Shown in pieces: positions 33,662-41,601 of a stretch of 64,000 nucleotides of DNA. The DNA lies in contig CAVRJB010000008.1 in NCBI GenBank assembly GCA_963721385.1, forward strand, positions 62,001 through 126,000. Reading direction: 5' to 3'. Under the pieces are notes generated by a model that was not told the DNA's origin, did no database searches, and was given only the letters and a program-made list of their open reading frames with translations. Source of the stretch: DAOMFB01 sp963721385 (GTDB taxonomy: Bacteria > Acidobacteriota > Thermoanaerobaculia > UBA5066). The first letter of the stretch is position 1. Each line of letters opens with the position of its first letter. A program made the position numbers and the translations under genes.

Positions 33662-34120
33662 ATGCCCGAGCCCTTCCGTAAGAGTTTCCGCGTCCGCTGG
33701 GGCGATGTCGACTTCAACGGCCACATGGGAAACAGCGCGTATCTCGACCTCGCGAGCGACGTCCGGATGCTCTTTTTCGACGAGCACGGCTTTCCCGCGC
33801 GGAGGTTCCAGGAGCTCTCGATCGGACCCGTCATTCAGCGCGACGAGCTGGAGTACTTCCGGGAGCTGCGCCTCCTCGAGGAGATCACGGTGACCCTGGC
33901 GCTCGCGGGCCTCTCGGCGAATGGCGCCCGCTTCCGGCTCCGGAACGAGTTCGTCTCGGCCGACGGGACGCCCGCCGCCCGGGTCACGAGCCACGGTGGG
34001 TGGCTCGACCTCGCGGCGCGGAAGCTTGCGCCTCCCCCGAAGGAGCTCGCCGACGCCCTTCTCGCCATGGCCCAAACCCCCGACTTCGAGGAAATCCTCC
34101 CGCGGAAGGAGAGCCGATGA
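33662..34120 (+). CDS. 4-hydroxybenzoyl-CoA-type (hotdog) thioesterase
   Basis: A 152-residue hotdog-fold protein. RVRWGDVDFNGHMGNSAYLD is the diagnostic active-site segment (WGDVDFNGHM, with the catalytic aspartate) of 4HBT-type acyl-CoA thioesterases. Length is normal. Its stop overlaps the ATG of the next gene (ATGA). The acyl substrate is unknown. Confidence 0.85.
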   Translation: MPEPFRKSFRVRWGDVDFNGHMGNSAYLDLASDVRMLFFDEHGFPARRFQELSIGPVIQRDELEYFRELRLLEEITVTLALAGLSANGARFRLRNEFVSADGTPAARVTSHGGWLDLAARKLAPPPKELADALLAMAQTPDFEEILPRKESR

Positions 34121-34584
34121 AACCGAACCCTCGAACCGCCACGCTGCTCTTCCTCGTTGTGACGCTCGGCGGGGCATCGCCCCGGGCCCGGGCCGCCGAG
34201 CCCGCCGCGACCGCTCCCCCGGCTGACCGGCCCTACGTCGTCGAGTACTACTACAAGGCGAAGTGGGGGTACGCGGACGAGTTCTTCCGCCTCTTCCGGA
34301 AGAACCACCTGCCGGTCCTCCGGAAAGAGATCGAGATGGGGCGGATCCTGCAGGTGACGGCGGCGGCTCCCCGCTACCACGCGACCGAGGACGGCCGCTG
34401 GGACTACCGGGTCACGATCGTCTTCAAGAATGCCGCCGTCGCGACCGACGCCTTCGACCCCGAGACGATCACGAAGCAGCTCTACCCCGACCAGGAGACG
34501 TTCAAGCGGGAAGAGCAGCGGCGGTTCGAGATCCTGCTTGCGCACTGGGACCTCCCTTTGAAGGAAGTCGACCTGGGCAGGTAG
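34117..34584 (+). CDS. Secreted protein of unknown function
   Basis: A 155-residue protein with a signal peptide (TATLLFLVVTLGGASPRARA). The mature part is rich in aromatic and charged residues (YVVEYYYKAKWGYADEFFRL, then DGRWDYRVTIVFKN), with an alternating pattern like a ferredoxin-like or dimeric alpha/beta barrel fold. It overlaps the thioesterase gene by 4 bases and is probably translated with it. Confidence 0.7.
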   Translation: MKPNPRTATLLFLVVTLGGASPRARAAEPAATAPPADRPYVVEYYYKAKWGYADEFFRLFRKNHLPVLRKEIEMGRILQVTAAAPRYHATEDGRWDYRVTIVFKNAAVATDAFDPETITKQLYPDQETFKREEQRRFEILLAHWDLPLKEVDLGR

Positions 34585-34610
34585 CGGTCTTCGACGACGT
34601 CGAGTGGAAC

Positions 34611-34667
34611 GAACCTCGTGCAGCCCGGCTCGCCCCGCTTCGCCGTGCGCGATATCGTCGGAGCCGG
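34611..34667 (+). other. Possible decayed attC
   Basis: The non-coding gap before the RidA gene contains GTGCAGCCCGG, CGCTTCGCCG and GCGCGATATCGTCGG in the same order as the intact attC sites (TGCAGCGGAC, CGCTTCGCTCGCCG, GCGCGGTATCGTCAGG). Core boxes are not intact, so this is suggestive only. Confidence 0.35.
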
Positions 34668-34677
34668 GGGAAACACC

Positions 34678-35076
34678 ATGGCCCAGCGGCTCAACGTGTC
34701 GAGTGGCGGTCCGTGGGAAGCGCGCGTCGGCTATTCGCGCGCCGTCCGCATCGGGCCTCACGTCTTCGTGGCGGGCTCCACGGCGATGACGCCGGAAGGG
34801 CTCGTCGGCGAAGGAGACCCATATCGGCAGGCGGTCCAGGCTCTCCGGACGATCGAGGCCGCGCTCGCAAAGGCCGGGGCGGCGCTCGGGGACGTCGTGG
34901 CGACGCGGATGTACGTCACCGACATCTCCCATTGGGAAGCCGTGGGGCGCGCGCATGGCGAGATCTTCGGCTCCATCCGTCCGGCCGCGACGATGGTCCA
35001 GGTCGCGGCGCTCATCGACCCGAGGATGCTCGTCGAGATCGAGGTCCAGGCGTACGTGCCCGACCTCCGCGGCTGA
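34678..35076 (+). CDS. RidA family protein (reactive imine/enamine deaminase-like)
   Basis: A 132-residue YjgF/YER057c/UK114 protein. It begins VSSGGPWEARVGYSRAV, then VFVAGSTAM, and has ATRMYVTDISHWEAV with the arginine of the active site, plus AATMVQVAALIDPRMLVEIE at the end. RidA hydrolyses reactive enamine/imine products of PLP enzymes. The ATG at 34678 was chosen because homology begins there; the open frame extends upstream through attC-like sequence. Confidence 0.88.
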   Translation: MAQRLNVSSGGPWEARVGYSRAVRIGPHVFVAGSTAMTPEGLVGEGDPYRQAVQALRTIEAALAKAGAALGDVVATRMYVTDISHWEAVGRAHGEIFGSIRPAATMVQVAALIDPRMLVEIEVQAYVPDLRG

Positions 35077-35084
35077 CGGCCGGG

Positions 35085-35534
35085 TCAGTCGACCAGCTTC
35101 GGCGTCACGAGGAGGTCGCGCCCCTCGCCCCGCACCGCCTTCGAGACGATGCAGTACTTCTCCGCGAGGGTGAGCGTCTTCTCGACGTCCTCCTGCCGCG
35201 CGGCCCAGACCGCCTTCGGGACGTAGGGGACGAGGTCGAACTTCGTCACCCGATAGCCTCCGTTCGGGTCCTTGTCCAGCTCGCAGCTCCCGTCGAGGAC
35301 GGGGTTCTCGATCGGGACCTTCAGCTTCGCGAGGAAGATCGCCCACGTCTGGACGAAGCAGGTCGCGAGCGCCGAGAGGAGGAGCTCCTCCGGGTTCGTG
35401 ACGCCGGTTTTCCCGCCGAGGCACGGGGCGGAGGAAACCGGGACCGCGAAGGTCCCGTCGGCGTTCTTCAGCCGCCCTTCCTTCGCCTCGGGGCTCCAGG
35501 TGGACGACACGTGAAAGACGTGCTCTTCGGACAT
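35085..35534 (-). CDS. OsmC/Ohr family peroxiredoxin-like protein
   Basis: A 149-residue OsmC-like protein. The two redox cysteines are in SALATCFVQTW (C59) and AEKYCIVSKA (C128), the arrangement of enzymes that reduce organic hydroperoxides with thiols. The segment NPEELLLSALATC is strongly typical. It is the last gene of an operon running from the membrane glycosyltransferase at 40009, 11 nt after the aldehyde dehydrogenase. The stop faces the RidA gene end. Confidence 0.9.
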   Translation of the reverse strand: MSEEHVFHVSSTWSPEAKEGRLKNADGTFAVPVSSAPCLGGKTGVTNPEELLLSALATCFVQTWAIFLAKLKVPIENPVLDGSCELDKDPNGGYRVTKFDLVPYVPKAVWAARQEDVEKTLTLAEKYCIVSKAVRGEGRDLLVTPKLVD

Positions 35535-35545
35535 CGTTTTCCCCC

Positions 35546-36922
35546 TCAGGGCGCCCGCAGCACGAGGAGCCGCGGTTCCGTGAACTCTTCCATGGCGTAG
35601 AGCGGCCCTTCCCGTCCCGTTCCCGACTCCTTGACGCCGCCGTACGGCATCCGGTCGGCCCGCCACGTCGGGACGTCGTTCACGACGACCGCGCCGACCT
35701 CGAGCGTCTCGAAGGCCGTCTCGATCCGGCCGAGGTCGCGCGTGAAGATCCCCGCCTGAAGGCCGAACGCCGAATCGTTCACGCGGCGCAGCGCCTCGTC
35801 CCACGTGTCGTAGGGCGAGAGTGTGACGACCGGCGCGAAGACCTCCTGGCACTCGACCTTCATCTCGCGCGCCGTCTCCGCCAGCACCGTCGGCTCGAGG
35901 ACGGCGCCCGTCCGCTTCCCGCCGCAGAGGAGCTTCGCGCCCGCGGCGACGGCCTCCAGGATCCAGCTCTCCGCCCGGACCGCCTCGCTCTCGGCGATCA
36001 TGGGGCCGACGTCGACCGCGTCGTCGAGCGGGTCGCCCGTCTTCAGCTTCCCGACGGCCGCGAGGAAGGCGCTCTGGAACGCCGCGAAGACGGGCCTGTG
36101 GACGAGGACTCGCTGGACCGAGATGCACGACTGGCCGGCGTAGAGGAAACCGCCCGTGGCGGCGCGCGCCGCGGCGTCGGCGACGTCGGCGTCCCCGTGG
36201 ACGACGAAGCCGGCGTTCCCGCCCAGCTCGAGGCCGACGCGCTTTTTCGGCACCAGCTCCTTCAGCCGCCAGCCGACGGCCGCCGAGCCGGTGAATGACA
36301 CGACCGGGAGCCGCGGGTCGGTGACGAGCGTCTCGCCGTCCCGGCCGGAAACCGGCAGGACCGCGTAGGCGTCCTCCGGCCATCCGGCCGAAAGGACGAT
36401 CTCCCGGAGCGCCAGCGCCGAGAGCGGCGTCTGCGACGCCGGTTTCTGGACGACGGGGGCGCCGACGCCGAGCGCCGGGGCCACCTTGTGCGCCGTCAGG
36501 TTCAGCGGGAAGTTGAACGGCGTGATCGCGCAGACCGGCCCCAGCGGAAAGCGCCGGAGGACACCCCACTTCCCGAGCGAGCCGGCGTTGACGTCGAGCG
36601 GGAAATGCGTCCCCGTTCCCGTCTCGACGACCGCCGCGGCGGCCTGGAACGTCCCCGCCGCTCGGTCGACCTCGGCGCGGGCCGCCTTCATCGGCTTTCC
36701 CGCCTCGAGAGCGATCGTCCTCGCGAGCGCCTCCCTTTTTTCCGCAAGAGCACCTGCGACCGCGCGGAGGATCTCGGCCCGGCGGTACGTCGGCAGCTTT
36801 CGCGTCGTCTCGAACGCCCGCGCGGCCTTCGCGACGGCGGCCTCGACCTCGACGGGCGACGGGACCGCCACCCGGCCTACCTCGCGCCCGTCGTACGGAG
36901 CACGGACGACCCGCTGCGTCAT
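35546..36922 (-). CDS. NAD(P)-dependent aldehyde dehydrogenase
   Basis: A 458-residue ALDH superfamily enzyme. The catalytic cysteine is in FLYAGQSCISVQRV, the general base glutamate in LELGGNAGFVV, and the oxyanion asparagine in ITPFNFPLN. The cofactor loop is FTGSAAVGWRLK. It oxidises an aldehyde to a carboxylate; sequence features resemble glyceraldehyde-3-phosphate or lactaldehyde-type ALDHs more than betaine types, but this is uncertain. Its ATG overlaps the stop of the upstream fusion gene by 4 bases. Confidence 0.92.
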   Translation of the reverse strand: MTQRVVRAPYDGREVGRVAVPSPVEVEAAVAKAARAFETTRKLPTYRRAEILRAVAGALAEKREALARTIALEAGKPMKAARAEVDRAAGTFQAAAAVVETGTGTHFPLDVNAGSLGKWGVLRRFPLGPVCAITPFNFPLNLTAHKVAPALGVGAPVVQKPASQTPLSALALREIVLSAGWPEDAYAVLPVSGRDGETLVTDPRLPVVSFTGSAAVGWRLKELVPKKRVGLELGGNAGFVVHGDADVADAAARAATGGFLYAGQSCISVQRVLVHRPVFAAFQSAFLAAVGKLKTGDPLDDAVDVGPMIAESEAVRAESWILEAVAAGAKLLCGGKRTGAVLEPTVLAETAREMKVECQEVFAPVVTLSPYDTWDEALRRVNDSAFGLQAGIFTRDLGRIETAFETLEVGAVVVNDVPTWRADRMPYGGVKESGTGREGPLYAMEEFTEPRLLVLRAP

Positions 36923-38256
36923 TTCTTCTCCTCCTCCGGAAGCTGGTCGGGATTCCAGACCTTCGGCGCGGTCCAGGCCCGCGCCGTGAAGAAGGCCGAG
37001 AAGGCACGTCCGAGGAGCGGCGACGGCCGCCGCGCCTCGAAGGCGTCGACGAGGCGCTGCACCTCGGCCGGCGCCGAGGCGGGAACGGCGAGCCGGACGA
37101 GCGAGAGCAGCCCGGCCGGCGCCTCGAGACGCACCTTCTCCCACGCCTCCGTCAGCGCGCCTTCCTCCGCCGGCGCGAGCGGCGTGACACCGGTCAGCGA
37201 GAGCTTTCCGGAGAGGACCGCGAAGAGGAGCGGCAGGTCGCGGAGGACCGGCACCGCGGTCTCGAAGCGAAACGTCGTGAACGGCTGCCGTCCGGACTCC
37301 CCGTTTCCGTTGAGGGTCAACTCGCGTCGCGCGTGGCCGGCGTTGGCGATGAGCGACCAGACGAGCGCCACGGGCCAGAGGGGGAGCGAGAGGACGAGGA
37401 GAAAGAGAGCGACGCCCCTTCCACCGGCGGCCTGCTTCCCGGCGGCGGCCGGCAGCCGGTCGGACAGCTTCGAGACGGCGCCCGTCGCCGCGTCGACGAC
37501 GACGTTCCCCGAGACGACGGCGCTTTCCAGCGAGACGCCCGGCGGGATCGCCGTCTTGGGGAGGACGCTCGTCTCCGCAAGCGAGGCGCCCGCGAAGACG
37601 ACGGACTCCTCGCCCACCGTCGCGCCGGGAAGGAGCTTCGCCCCCTTCTCGACCTCGGCGCGCGGCGACACGGCCGGCGCCGCCCCCCGGTCGGCGGCGC
37701 GGTAGGACGCCACCGAGTCGAGAAGCGGGACTCTTGTCTTCAGCTCCAGCGCCACGTGATCCCGGTCGAGCGCCCAGTCGGGCGAGGCCGGCTCGCGCGG
37801 CAGCTCCTTCTTCTTGATGGCTCCCGGCAGGAGCCGCCAGAAACCGGCGGGCTTTCCGCCCGAAACGCCTGCCACGATCGGCCCGCGCTTCTCCTCCACC
37901 TCGCGGAGGAACTCGCCGAGGGCCTCGTGGGCGCCGACGTCGCCGCGGAGGACGAGTGTCTCGCCGTCGAGGCGGTGCTCGAGCCGGCGGAGGACGTCGC
38001 CGACGCTCTCCTCTTCCTCGCGCCGGAGTGTCTCGAGCGCGATTCCCCACCGGATCCCCTTGCCGAAGCGGCGCTCGATCCCGGAAGCACGGGGACCGAC
38101 GACGAGGAGGGCGTCGCGGATGCCGGAGGCGACGAGCGACGTGAGCATCCGCTCGAGCGCCGGGACCCCCCCCAGCGGGAGAAGGGCCGGAACGATCCGG
38201 TCCGCGAGAGGCCCGAAGGCGGAGCCGTCGCGGTCCGCGAAGACGACGGTGGTCAT
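36919..38256 (-). CDS. Nucleotidyltransferase / beta-helix / sugar transferase-like fusion
   Basis: A 445-residue multi-domain protein. The N-terminal part (IVPALLPLGGVPALERML, then IRDALLVVG) resembles NDP-sugar nucleotidyltransferases, but the usual GXGXR-K signature is not seen. The middle (about 200-260) has hexapeptide-like turns (GATVGEESVVFAGASLAETS) of a left-handed beta-helix. A membrane segment (LFLLVLSLPLWPVALVW) follows. The C-terminal part has LPLLFAVLSGKLSLTGVTPL, like the core of bacterial sugar transferases that load undecaprenyl phosphate, and WTAPKVWNPDQLPEE at the end. Key catalytic residues of both enzymes seem degenerate. It lies between a GT-C glycosyltransferase and the ALDH. 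Confidence 0.65.
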   Translation of the reverse strand: MTTVVFADRDGSAFGPLADRIVPALLPLGGVPALERMLTSLVASGIRDALLVVGPRASGIERRFGKGIRWGIALETLRREEEESVGDVLRRLEHRLDGETLVLRGDVGAHEALGEFLREVEEKRGPIVAGVSGGKPAGFWRLLPGAIKKKELPREPASPDWALDRDHVALELKTRVPLLDSVASYRAADRGAAPAVSPRAEVEKGAKLLPGATVGEESVVFAGASLAETSVLPKTAIPPGVSLESAVVSGNVVVDAATGAVSKLSDRLPAAAGKQAAGGRGVALFLLVLSLPLWPVALVWSLIANAGHARRELTLNGNGESGRQPFTTFRFETAVPVLRDLPLLFAVLSGKLSLTGVTPLAPAEEGALTEAWEKVRLEAPAGLLSLVRLAVPASAPAEVQRLVDAFEARRPSPLLGRAFSAFFTARAWTAPKVWNPDQLPEEEKK

Positions 38257-38269
38257 GGGAGAGCGATTA

Positions 38270-40009
38270 TCAACGAGGAACGAAGACGCGGAGGCCCGTC
38301 GTCCTTCCGGCTCGCGCGTCGACCTGCGCCGTGACGTCCCGGAGCTCGGCCATCATCGCCTCGCGAACCGCAACGGGCGGCGCAAGTGGCCCCGGCGGGG
38401 CATCTTCCTGGTAGATCCAGGCGCGGACCTTTTCGGCGCGGGCCTCGGCGACGAGCGCCTCGGGCGACGCCATTCCCTCCCACGAGCTGCCGGTCCGGAA
38501 GAGGAGGAACTCCAGCGCCTCCAGCTCGGCGCCCCGGAACGAAACCTCGGCCGGCCGCGCGGGGGCGACCAGCGGCGAGATCTGCGCGGCCGTCTCGCGC
38601 GCGCCCGTCCGGTGCCCGAGGAGCGCGAGCCCGATGGCCCTCACCGACTCGACGCCCGCCGCGACGAGGAGCCCCGAGAGGAAGACGGCCGCCAGCCGGC
38701 CCCCGAGGAGCCGGGCGCCGAGGCCGCGCAGGAGGAGCGCCGAGGCGAGCGCGACGCCCCCGATCGCGGCGAGCGCGGCGGTCACGTCCACGGGGCGTTC
38801 CTTCCCGCCGAAGAGAGGCTCCACCGGCGACGCCGCGAGGACGGCGGCGACGGCGAGGATGAAGAGACCCGCGAGCGCCGTCGCCAGCGTCTCGCGCTTC
38901 TTGCGCTCCAGATCGGCCGACGGCCTGAGGAGCGCGGCCCCCCCGAGGCCCGCGAGCGCCGCGATCGCGGGAAGGACCGGGATCGAGGAAAGCCGGAGCC
39001 GCCCCGCCACGGCGACGACGACGACCAGCTCGACGAGGTAGACGCTCCAGAGGACGCGGTGGTCGAGCCGCCGCGCGCCGCCGGTCGCGCCGGAGTCGAC
39101 CTCCCCCTCGCCCACCGGCCGCGACAGGACGGCCACGCCCGCACCCGCGAGCGGCAGGAAGAAGAAGAGCGTGGAGACGAGGCTCTTCGGGTCCGCGGCG
39201 AAGGCCGTCGGCGCCGCCGCCACGCGGGCCGCCGCCTCCGACGCGCCGAAGAGCGTCGCCAGCTGGAAGCCGAAGAGGTCCGGCCGGAAGAGCGCGACCG
39301 CGAAGAGCCGCGCCCCGCCGATCAGGACGAAGGCGGCCGCGAGGAGCCCCAGCGCGCGCCACGTCCGGCCGAGACCGAAGAGGTGCGGCCTCGCGACGAG
39401 CGCAATCAGGAGCGGCAGCATGTAGAGGCCGACGGCGTAGCCCTTCGCGAGGAAGCCGAGCCCGAAAAAGAGCCCGGCGAGCGCCCCCTCGAAGGGCTCG
39501 TCCTCCTCGAAGGCGCGGAGGCCGAAGAGAATGCCGGCGAGGCCGCTGGCGGCGAGCGTCGGCTCGACGGTCGCCGCGCGCGAGGCCGAGACGAGGGGCG
39601 GGAGAAGCGCGGCGAAGGCTCCGGCGAGATGCCCCGCCGGCTGCCCCCAGCCGCGCCGGATGATCCGCTCGAGGACGAAGGCGCCGACGAGGCCGGCGAT
39701 CGCCGACGGAATCCGGATCGCCCACTCCTCCGGCCCGAAGACGCGCACCATCACGGAGAGGACGACCGGAAAGAGGATCGGCGTTCCCGCCGGCGCGCCG
39801 AGCGGCGTCGCCGAGAGCGCGAGGGCCTGCGCCCCGTCTCCTTCCACCAGATTCCGCGCGCCGATCGCCCACGTTCCTTCGTCCGCCCCGAAGAGGTCGG
39901 GCCGCCCGAGGAGGATGAGGCGCAGAAGCGCGCCGGCCAGGAGAGCCAGCGCGAAGAGAAGCCGCCCCGAGGCTTCGGGATCGTCGGCTTTCGGGCCCTC
40001 TGCCGTCAC
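38270..40009 (-). CDS. Membrane glycosyltransferase (GT-C / PMT-like)
   Basis: A 579-residue integral membrane protein with about 11-13 hydrophobic segments. LFGADEGTWAIGARNLVEGD in the first outer loop holds the acidic DE motif of GT-C glycosyltransferases that use lipid-linked sugars (ArnT/PMT type). A soluble C-terminal domain follows. The GTG at 40009 is preferred over the ATG at 40045, because TATACT on this strand ends 7 nt before the GTG. It heads the operon of fusion protein, ALDH and OsmC. Confidence 0.8.
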   Translation of the reverse strand: MTAEGPKADDPEASGRLLFALALLAGALLRLILLGRPDLFGADEGTWAIGARNLVEGDGAQALALSATPLGAPAGTPILFPVVLSVMVRVFGPEEWAIRIPSAIAGLVGAFVLERIIRRGWGQPAGHLAGAFAALLPPLVSASRAATVEPTLAASGLAGILFGLRAFEEDEPFEGALAGLFFGLGFLAKGYAVGLYMLPLLIALVARPHLFGLGRTWRALGLLAAAFVLIGGARLFAVALFRPDLFGFQLATLFGASEAAARVAAAPTAFAADPKSLVSTLFFFLPLAGAGVAVLSRPVGEGEVDSGATGGARRLDHRVLWSVYLVELVVVVAVAGRLRLSSIPVLPAIAALAGLGGAALLRPSADLERKKRETLATALAGLFILAVAAVLAASPVEPLFGGKERPVDVTAALAAIGGVALASALLLRGLGARLLGGRLAAVFLSGLLVAAGVESVRAIGLALLGHRTGARETAAQISPLVAPARPAEVSFRGAELEALEFLLFRTGSSWEGMASPEALVAEARAEKVRAWIYQEDAPPGPLAPPVAVREAMMAELRDVTAQVDARAGRTTGLRVFVPR

Positions 40010-40016
40010 GGCGACG

Positions 40017-40022
40017 AGTATA
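40017..40022 (-). promoter_or_regulatory. -10-like hexamer deciding the GT-C start
   Basis: TATACT on the minus strand ends 7 nt before the GTG at 40009. If used, the upstream ATG at 40045 would not be in the transcript. Confidence 0.5.
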
Positions 40023-40042
40023 CGGACGCCTCCCGGGCGGTC

Positions 40043-40048
40043 CATACT
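40043..40048 (+). promoter_or_regulatory. -10-like hexamer of family 2 glycosyltransferase gene
   Basis: CATACT ends 8 nt before the GTG at 40057, in the 47-bp gap between divergent genes. Confidence 0.35.
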
Positions 40049-40056
40049 TCGCCGCC

Positions 40057-40818
40057 GTGCCGCGCCTCTCGGTCACGATCATCGCGAGGGACGAGGAGGA
40101 CCGCCTCCCCGCGGCCCTCGCGTCGGCGGCGTTCGCCGACGAGATCGTCGTCGTCGTCGACGCCGCGTCAGCCGACCGGACGGAGAGTGTCGCGCGCGCC
40201 GCGGGGGCGCGCGTCCTCGTCCGCGCCTTCGGCGGCTTCGGCCCCCAGAAGAACGCCGCGGCCGACGCGGCCTCGCACCCCTGGGTCCTGAACCTCGACG
40301 CCGACGAGGTCGTGATGCCGCCGCTCGCGGCGGAGATCACGGAGACGATCGAGCGGGACGTGGCCGCAGCCTTCCGGGTCCCGATTCACCTCGAGTTCCT
40401 CGGCCGGGCGCTCCGCTTCGGACGCCACACCGTCTCGGCGCCCGTCCGCCTCTACCGCCGCGACCGCGCACGCTTCTCCGACGAAGCCGTCCACGAGAAG
40501 ATCGTCCACGAAGGGCCCGCGCCTCGACTCCGGGGGACGATCGTCCACCGCTCGTACCGGGACCTCGCGCACTACCTCGAGAAGTTCGACCGCTACACGA
40601 CCCTCGGGGCGGCCTCGCGTTTCGCGGACGGGGAGGCCCCGTCCCGCTTTCCGGCCCTTCGCTTCGCGTTCGACGTCCTCGACCGCGCCGTTCTCCACCT
40701 CGGCCTCCTCGACGGCGTCCCGGGCCTCACGTTCGCGGTCCTCTCCGCGGGAAACACCTACTTCCGTAACCGGAAGCTCGAAGAGCGGCGCCAGGCGGCG
40801 ACGGGAAACGCCCCGTGA
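40057..40818 (+). CDS. Family 2 glycosyltransferase (WaaE/KdtX-like)
   Basis: A 253-residue GT-A glycosyltransferase. LSVTIIARDEEDRLPAAL at the start, VVVVDAASADRT, QKNAAADAASHPWVLNLDADE with the DXD-type site, and VHEKIVHEG are typical of the lipopolysaccharide core transferase WaaE/KdtX group. It probably acts at the inner face of the membrane on glycolipid or polysaccharide. Start is GTG. The deacetylase gene overlaps its stop by 4 bases, pointing to a shared surface-glycan pathway. Confidence 0.88.
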   Translation: MPRLSVTIIARDEEDRLPAALASAAFADEIVVVVDAASADRTESVARAAGARVLVRAFGGFGPQKNAAADAASHPWVLNLDADEVVMPPLAAEITETIERDVAAAFRVPIHLEFLGRALRFGRHTVSAPVRLYRRDRARFSDEAVHEKIVHEGPAPRLRGTIVHRSYRDLAHYLEKFDRYTTLGAASRFADGEAPSRFPALRFAFDVLDRAVLHLGLLDGVPGLTFAVLSAGNTYFRNRKLEERRQAATGNAP

Positions 40819-41600
40819 ACGCCGCTGCGCTCGTCGCGGCCGGGACCGGCCTCGCCGGCCTGGCGTTCTCTCTCCGGTTCCACTGGTGGCGGCCTCGGCG
40901 ACCCGGCGTCCCGATCCTGATGTACCACCAGGTCGCGCCGCACAAGGGCGGCTCCCCGCTCAACCGGTGGCGGGTGCCGCCGGCCGACTTCGAGCGGCAG
41001 CTCGACCACCTCGCCGCGCTGGGACTCCGCGGCGTGACTCTCCGGGAGCTGCTCGACGAGCCGGGCGGCAGCGAGAAGCGCGTCGTCCTGACGTTCGACG
41101 ACGGCTACGAGGCGATCCGGACGGTGGCGCTTCCCCTGCTCCGCGCCCGCGGATTCTCCGCCACGGTCTTCGCCGTCAGCGGCCGGCTCGGCGGGACCAA
41201 CGACTGGGACCGCGAGCGCCCCGGTGAGTCGCTTCTCTCGGCCGACGGGCTCCGCGAGTTGCACGCCGCCGGAATCGAGATCGGCTCGCACGGCGCGACG
41301 CACCGCGCGCTGACGTCGCTCCTGGACGCCGAGCTTGCGGCGGAGACCGCGGGGAGCCGCGCGGCCCTCGAGGAGATCCTCGGCGCGCCGGTCGTCTCGT
41401 TCTGCTACCCCTACGGCGCCTTCGACGCCCGCACGGTCGAAGCCGTCCGGCGGGCAGGCTATCGCGCGGCGACCGTCATCCGGGGCGGCATTCCGCCCGA
41501 CCTCTCGGATCCCCTCCGCCTTCCGCGCGTCGCGATCCGCGGCACCGACACCGTTCTCGATTTCCGCCTCGCCCTGACGCGCGGCCGCTCGAAGTTCTGA
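40815..41600 (+). CDS. Polysaccharide deacetylase (NodB domain), membrane-anchored
   Basis: A 261-residue protein with an N-terminal hydrophobic anchor (ALVAAGTGLAGLAFSL). The NodB motifs are VVLTFDDGYEA (catalytic aspartate and metal aspartate), IGSHGATHRAL (metal histidines) and FCYPYGAFD. It would remove N-acetyl groups from an amino-sugar polymer outside the membrane. The GTG start overlaps the glycosyltransferase stop (GTGA). Confidence 0.92.
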   Translation: MNAAALVAAGTGLAGLAFSLRFHWWRPRRPGVPILMYHQVAPHKGGSPLNRWRVPPADFERQLDHLAALGLRGVTLRELLDEPGGSEKRVVLTFDDGYEAIRTVALPLLRARGFSATVFAVSGRLGGTNDWDRERPGESLLSADGLRELHAAGIEIGSHGATHRALTSLLDAELAAETAGSRAALEEILGAPVVSFCYPYGAFDARTVEAVRRAGYRAATVIRGGIPPDLSDPLRLPRVAIRGTDTVLDFRLALTRGRSKF

Positions 41601-41601
41601 C

